Shown in pieces: positions 59,869-64,000 of a stretch of 64,000 bases of DNA; position 1 is the stretch's first letter; each line of letters opens with the position of its first letter. The DNA is from Bin87 sp964347975 (GTDB lineage: Bacteria; Chloroflexota; Dehalococcoidia; Lucifugimonadales; UBA3495), in assembly GCA_964347975.1 (NCBI GenBank), contig CAYGAY010000016.1:9644-73643 (forward strand), in the 5' to 3' direction. The translations under genes and the position numbers were made by a program. A model generated the notes under the pieces. That model was not told the origin of the DNA and made no database searches. It saw only the letters and a list, made by a program, of their open reading frames with translations.

Positions 59869-60651
59869 TCAACGGCCGGTGAATTGAGGAGAACGCCGGT
59901 GGGCAAAGGAACGCAAGCCCTCGGCGCGGTCATCCGTGCTTTGCAATATGACGCTGAGGTCGGCTTCGAGACGCAACCCCTGGGCCAGGGTGAGGTCTCC
60001 GGCGGCAGTCACCGCCTCTTTGGCGTAGCGGGCGGCGATTGGGGCGGAGGCCGCAATCCGGGTCACCAACTCGGCAACTGCGTCATCCAACCGTCCGGGC
60101 GGTTCGACCCGATTAACCAATCCGACCTCTAAAGCCTCCCGAGCCGACAGCGTGCGCCCGGTAAGGAGCAGATCCTGCGCCATAGCCGGACCAACAAGAC
60201 GCGGCAGCCGCTGGGTCGCTCCGTCGTAAGGGAATCCGTCGTCCAGTGGGTACCCGGCGCCGAGGCGGGCGGTTTCAGCAGCGATGCGCAGGTCGGCGGC
60301 CAAGGCTAACTCCAAGCCGTGAGCGATAGCGTCTCCGTTCAGCACCGCTATCACCGGCATCGGCAAGGCGGCTACGGTTGAGGCTGCTCCCATAGCAGTC
60401 TGCCATTCCAGCCGCTTCATCACCGGCGCGGTTTGGACGTCCGCGGGCGGCTTCATGCGGCCTACGGCGAAGGCATCGCCGCGGCCAGAGATGGTAACGA
60501 CGCGCAGCTCGTCCTCCAATGCGAGGTTCCAGCAGCAATCACGCAGCTCGGCGGCCAGATCCTCAGTAATGGTCCACGGGCCGGCGGACTCCAGCAACGC
60601 AACGGCGGCGATGGAGCAGGTCTTGTCAATGCTGATCCGGCGATACTGCAT
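59869..60651 (-). CDS. Enoyl-CoA hydratase/isomerase family protein
   Basis: Encodes 260 aa. VTISGRGDAFAVGRMKPPAD, where the oxyanion-hole region differs from the usual F-x-A-G-A-D, then VIAVLNGDAIAHGLELALAAD and PLDDGFPYDGATQRLPRLVG. The active-site Glu/Asp of classical crotonases is not evident in SAGAD position, so activity may differ. ATG 60651 was preferred over TTG 60657. It opens the minus-strand acyl-CoA gene group. Confidence 0.82.
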   Translation of the reverse strand: MQYRRISIDKTCSIAAVALLESAGPWTITEDLAAELRDCCWNLALEDELRVVTISGRGDAFAVGRMKPPADVQTAPVMKRLEWQTAMGAASTVAALPMPVIAVLNGDAIAHGLELALAADLRIAAETARLGAGYPLDDGFPYDGATQRLPRLVGPAMAQDLLLTGRTLSAREALEVGLVNRVEPPGRLDDAVAELVTRIAASAPIAARYAKEAVTAAGDLTLAQGLRLEADLSVILQSTDDRAEGLRSFAHRRSPQFTGR

Positions 60652-60699
60652 AGGCAAAGATGTTACGTTGACACGGCGCAGTTCGCAAGGAGGCTACGC

Positions 60700-60880
60700 C
60701 CTCGTGCGTACCCACTTTAACCGGTCATTCCACGCTCGCCGCAGGCGGGCGATGGAATCTCGTTCCGGCGGTGGCTGCCGCTGCTGAGAGAGTCTTGACG
60801 GTGCGGCCATTGCTACACCGACGAGATTGCCACCCCCGTATCAAGTACGGGGTCGCGATGACAAAGCGGGTGCGCGCGAG
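60700..60880. repeat. Dispersed palindromic repeat, family B, copy 3
   Basis: Begins CGTGCGTACCCACTTTAACC and carries GGTCATTCCACGCTCGCCGC, identical over 20 bases to copy 1, and ends GATGACAAAGCGGGTGCGCG. It also contains the hairpin CCCCGTATCAAGTACGGGG. It fills part of the 60652-60990 gap, in which no gene is seen. Confidence 0.7.
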
Positions 60881-60990
60881 GGCCACGCCCGCTCAACGTT
60901 GTTCTCAGCAGGTTATAGCCATGTATCGGTCTTATTCTGGCCTGGCAAGACAATACCGACGCCCCGCGCGGCTTTCGCTTGCGCCGCGCT

Positions 60991-61812
60991 CTATTCAATG
61001 TCTATCGTTCCGTTGGAAGTGGTTAGCGTCATTTTCGCTGCGCCACCCCCAATCACTCCTTCCAAATGGTTCCGGCTCTTAAGCTCGCTCACCGCAACGC
61101 TCCGTTCCAGCCGGATGCCTCCGTTGCTGGTGGACGCGGAGAGGCGCACGCTGGGAGATTCCCCGGCCAGCCGTACCTTGATGTTGCCGTTGGAAGTCCG
61201 CAAATGATTTTCCGTCCCTTCCTCCGGGGCCCCGGCGAACTGAATGCTCCCGTTGGAGGTACGCAGATTGAACTCGCCTCGTCCGGCTGCCACAGTGACG
61301 CTGCCGTTGGAGCTGCGCAAGTCATAAGCGCCATCGCCGCCGGTGGCCTCAATGGCGCCGTTGGAAGTTCCCAGGGTAACCGTTCCGGCTACCTGGCGCG
61401 CTGAGATGTCGCCATTGGAGGTATGGATATCCATGCTTGCCGTCGGGGGCACAGCTACTGCGATATCCGACGCTCCGCTTCGCTGCCACAGCCAACTCCA
61501 CCAGCCTTCGCTCTCCCGGCGCTTCTTGACCGTAACCCGCACGGTGTCTCCCTGCTGGGTGGCCCGGTACTCGATCCGTTCCGGCCGGCGCAACCGCGCC
61601 GTTACCCGGACCATTCCTGCGTGAGCGCCGCCCGTCACCTCCACGTCTCCGTTGGTATTTTCAACAATGAGCGTCGGCATCCCGCTGACCGCGAAATCAT
61701 TCTGCCGCGTTTCCACCTTGCCCCCTCCATGATCCGAAATCGCAATCCCACATCCCGCCAGGCCCAGCAATCCTAACGTCCCGACACATAACCATAGCGC
61801 GAACCGCTGCAT
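60991..61812 (-). CDS. Lipoprotein of the DUF4097/beta-solenoid type
   Basis: Encodes 273 aa. Lipobox LAGC with Cys21 after a hydrophobic leader. The body is a right-handed-solenoid-like array: IVENTNGDVEVTGG, MDIHTSNGDISARQVA, LGTSNGAIEATGG, LRSSNGSVTVAAGR, LRTSNGSIQFAG, LRTSNGNIKVRLAG and TTSNGTIDIE (consensus SNGxIxxxG) up to the end. Such surface proteins are sometimes adhesins or sensors tied to envelope stress. AGGAG lies 8 bases before ATG 61812. No partner gene was identified. Confidence 0.78.
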   Translation of the reverse strand: MQRFALWLCVGTLGLLGLAGCGIAISDHGGGKVETRQNDFAVSGMPTLIVENTNGDVEVTGGAHAGMVRVTARLRRPERIEYRATQQGDTVRVTVKKRRESEGWWSWLWQRSGASDIAVAVPPTASMDIHTSNGDISARQVAGTVTLGTSNGAIEATGGDGAYDLRSSNGSVTVAAGRGEFNLRTSNGSIQFAGAPEEGTENHLRTSNGNIKVRLAGESPSVRLSASTSNGGIRLERSVAVSELKSRNHLEGVIGGGAAKMTLTTSNGTIDIE

Positions 61813-61952
61813 CGCCGGACTCCTGATACAGCCGCGTATGTTCCCCAGCGCCGCAGGGCCATTATACGCCACCGAACGGGAGGGCGCCCGGGGCGACCCG
61901 CCGGCCGCCCGAGAAACCCGCCGATCCGGCGCGGACTATCCGAAATCCGGAC

Positions 61953-62186
61953 CTATTGCCTGTTCGCCGTCCCATCCGGGTTGACAACTACTCTCGAGGC
62001 GTAAGGATCGCCAGCGCCGCCGGCGGCGCCCACGGCGCCTGTTCCAGAGGCGGCGGCGGCGGCGGGCATAATGCCGGCGGAACTCTCGAGAGCGGGGGCT
62101 TCACTAGCTACGCTGCCTCCGCAAGCGATCACGACGGCGGCCAGACCTATGAGCAATACGACAGAACCACACGGTTCATGATTCAC
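61953..62186 (-). CDS. Small lipoprotein
   Basis: Encodes 77 aa: hydrophobic leader VVLLIGLAAVVIAC with Cys22 in a lipobox, then a short Ala/Gly/Ser-rich mature part ending NPDGTANRQ. A GGGGTG site precedes ATG 62186. No family was recognised. It is likely a membrane-anchored spacer peptide or fragment, and a functional role is not claimed. Confidence 0.55.
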   Translation of the reverse strand: MNHEPCGSVVLLIGLAAVVIACGGSVASEAPALESSAGIMPAAAAASGTGAVGAAGGAGDPYASRVVVNPDGTANRQ

Positions 62187-62755
62187 CCCTTGGCTTTCGG
62201 TTTACCGTCATAATTAAAGGCGTGTCCTTCGCTTTACAGGAGAAAGTGGCCGTCGCCGAGTCTATTACCGCCCCGAAACACTATCAAGCAAACACGATAA
62301 TCGTTATCACAAATAACAACGAGAGCCGCTTATTCGGAGCGGCCCCCGGAGAGATCCTGCGGCAGGGCGGTGAGACAAGCGGGTTATTTGCCCTCCACTC
62401 GCGCCACCAGGCCGCTCGACTAAGTTTCGACGCCGATGATGGGTTTAACTTTCTCGTTGAACAGAGCAGCAATTGCCGGTTAGTGGCGCTGTGCGGGCGT
62501 CTGCCTCGAGGACGATGTTCTGGAGGTCTGCGGGCAGTTCGTCCCGCTTGGCCTGCTTCGTGTATTGGCTCAAATGCGAGTTTATAGTTGGGTATCAGCA
62601 GTACCAATCGTATTTATAACGAAATTCGTAATAATATCCGCAAGATATTATCTGAATGTCATGCGCATGTGAGGCGTGGAAATCTAATCCGCAATGGATG
62701 GTGGCAGCCGGCGATGGAGACTGATTGATCGTTCTCCCAGCGCCGGACAACAAGA
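62187..62755. other. Intergenic stretch without recognised features
   Basis: About 570 bases between the small lipoprotein and the tRNA terminator. AT-rich patches such as the one near 62590-62660 may hold the lipoprotein's promoter, but no confident element, gene or repeat was identified. Confidence 0.5.
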
Positions 62756-62777
62756 ACGGCCCCGTTTCTGGAGCCGT
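62756..62777 (-). terminator. Rho-independent terminator of tRNA-Asp
   Basis: Minus strand: ACGGCTCC, 6-base loop AGAAAC, GGGGCCGT (one G-U pair), followed by TCTTGTTGTCC. The stem begins 17 bases after the tRNA's CCA end. Confidence 0.7.
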
Positions 62778-62793
62778 CGAAAACGTTGGGAAA

Positions 62794-62869
62794 TGGCGAC
62801 CCGGAGCGGATTCGAACCGCCGATCTCTGCCTTGACAGGGCAGTATGTTAACCGCTACACCACCGGGCC
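62794..62869 (-). tRNA. tRNA-Asp (GUC), CCA encoded
   Basis: Minus strand GGCCCGG acceptor pairs with CCGGGTC (one G-U). Anticodon stem CTGCC/GGCAG encloses loop CTGTCAA with anticodon GTC. T arm GGCGG-TTCGAAT-CCGCT is standard, discriminator G precedes an encoded CCA (62794-62796). Length 76 with CCA. G73 is an Asp identity element, which supports the assignment. A decayed transposase lies 50 bases upstream of its 5' end. Confidence 0.93.
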
Positions 62870-62918
62870 GTTTCGCAGCGCGATATGATAACGCACTCTA
62901 TCATTGTATGCAGGACCG

Positions 62919-63892
62919 CTAAAAAATGTCAAACTCGCCGGCCCGTACCCGCGCCAGCATCGTGGCGCAGTAGGTCAGCAGGGCCAGCGAGGAGCGTAGC
63001 CGCAACTTCGCCAAGTCGCGAAACTGGCGCTGGTTGAGCAGGCAGGAGCGCTTCAGGCTGCGGAACGCTCGCTCAACGCTGGTGCGCCGCTTGTAAAGCC
63101 GTTTCCACCGGCTAGTGGTTCTACCAACCGCCCCACCTTGCGGAGCGCGTCGCCCTCCAGGGTCTCGCAGTATTCAATGTCGCAGAACCGGGTCATGCCG
63201 ACACGGTTCTTGAGCCGGCAACCCTTCTTCCGGCGCCGGAACAGGCGGCCCTTCTTGGGATCCGTGCCGACGTACTCCATGGGTTTCCCGCCGAGGCACT
63301 GAGGCCGGCCTTTCTGGTCGTACAGCCCTTCCTTGTCGGTGTTACGGAGCGGGATGACCGGGATGATGCGCAGGTCGTTCAGGCGCCGGTAGTTGCTGAG
63401 GGCGTCGTAGCCCTTGTCGGCCATCAGGTAGCGCGGCTTCAAGCCGGGACGCTTGACCATAACCTGATTGACCAGGCCGGGCAGGGTGGGCGAGTCGTTC
63501 AGGTTGGCCGGCAGGACTTCGTAGGCCAGCGGGACGCCGTAGATGGCGTCGCAGATCAGGTGAAGTTTGTACCCGTAGAAGTGTTCGATACCGTCCTCGG
63601 CGTCGGCATTGGTTCGGACGCCCCATCGGGCTTCAGGATCGCTGTAGGGCTTCTTCTGAATGTCCACCCAGCCCTCAATGTCGGTGGAGTCGATGGCGAG
63701 GGCATGACCGACTGGCGGGACAGCGTTATCGGGGCATTGCCGGACGGCCTCGGCTATCCGGTCCACCAGCCGGTGGATGGCCTGCTCCATGAGGTCCAGG
63801 CGGCTGGTCAGGCGTCGAAAGAACCGACATACTATGCTGGTGTTGGGCACGGTGTCTGTAAAGCCGCAGAGTTCTCGGACTTTCGCCGGAGT
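62919..63892 (-). pseudogene. IS5-like transposase, N-terminally truncated and frameshifted
   Basis: The frame from about 63892 reads VRELCGFTDTVPNTSIVCRF and ALAIDSTDIEGW (first Asp), YGYKLHLICDAIYGVPLAYE and MADKGYDALSNYRRL (second Asp), typical of IS5/DDE_Tnp_1. Near 63100-63135 the frame shifts: the old frame runs on as GGNGFTSGA, but the proper continuation RWKRLYKRRTSVERAF (with the last Glu) is one frame away and ends at TAG 62919-62921. A TAA at 63893-63895 cuts the N-terminus. Inactive. Confidence 0.8.
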
Positions 63893-63963
63893 TTAGAAGT
63901 CGCAACGTGAAAGAATCGGAACGATGGTTAACGATTTCGGGCGCTGGATTCCCTAAACTCACA

Positions 63964-64000
63964 AACGAAGTGCAACACTTGATAAAGGTGTTGCCATGGG
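63964..64000 (+). mobile_element. Possible left end of another insertion sequence cut by the window edge
   Basis: AACGAAGTGCAACACTTGAT and AAAGGTGTTGCC precede ATG 63996, with AAAGG seven bases before the start. The beginning looks like IS30-type ends (GTGTTGCACTTCGTTT in reverse), but too little is visible to be sure. Confidence 0.3.

Noticed and set aside
62222..62587. 121-codon plus-strand frame before the tRNA
   Set aside because: No ribosome binding site, no recognisable protein pattern, and it is opposed by an equally long minus-strand frame.

Overview
The window is a high-GC bacterial segment that looks like part of a metagenome-assembled genome: there are two N gaps, at 1264-1273 and 10547-10646, and the first sits in poly-G/poly-C junk. 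The gene mix suggests a Chloroflexota of the SAR202/Dehalococcoidia kind. It includes three luciferase-like flavin oxidoreductases, MmgE/PrpD, SDR, carboxymuconolactone decarboxylase, three enoyl-CoA hydratases, a TPP enzyme, FAH, SMP-30, penicillin acylase, Opp/Dpp transporters without ATPases and many intergenic REPIN-like repeats. That assignment is an inference from content; no marker phylogeny was possible.

Left end (1-3900). A decayed insertion sequence keeps terminal repeats at 144-165 and 749-770. Exactly at its right edge sits an intact IS1-family element (778-3877) with perfect 21-bp terminal inverted repeats and an 8-bp target duplication (GGAAATTC at 770-777 and 3878-3885). It carries three genes: a small basic KGG protein, a beta-class DNA methyltransferase fused to an Mrr-like nuclease domain, and the transposase, which has its own near-consensus and probably leaderless promoter. 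This passenger-carrying element is the most striking object in the window.

Core and catabolic region (3900-34200). rpsO-pnp comes first (PNPase has a long RGG/RDR-rich tail), followed by a cytidylate-kinase-like gene. Next are small alpha-beta barrel proteins, flavin oxidoreductases, a CMD/hydrolase pair resembling pcaC-pcaD, PrpD, SDR, a secreted GLUG-repeat protein broken by a gap, argG and an argD-like gene, an MNT/HEPN pair, penicillin acylase, CinA, TlyA and an enoyl-CoA hydratase.

Transport region (34300-44000). A cassette of substrate-binding lipoprotein, OppB, OppC, a hairpin, and a convergent retropepsin-like protease occurs twice in tandem (34514-38939 and 39373-43959). Both lipoproteins are 646 aa. 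TTGACA-type promoters precede both, and a third, more divergent transporter set lies at 51974-55737 on the other strand. No ATPase gene accompanies any of the three.

Right part (44000-64000). SMP-30, a BNR propeller, a zinc-ribbon membrane protein and FAH, an acetolactate-synthase-like enzyme, a TPR protein, and a minus-strand acyl-CoA cluster (PanE-like reductase, CoA ligase, two enoyl-CoA hydratases, PHP protein) lead to lipoproteins, tRNA-Asp(GUC) with its own terminator, a frameshifted IS5-like transposase and possibly the edge of another IS.

Four dispersed palindromic repeat families (A-D) punctuate the intergenic spaces. Starts were chosen from Shine-Dalgarno position, and several are GTG or TTG.
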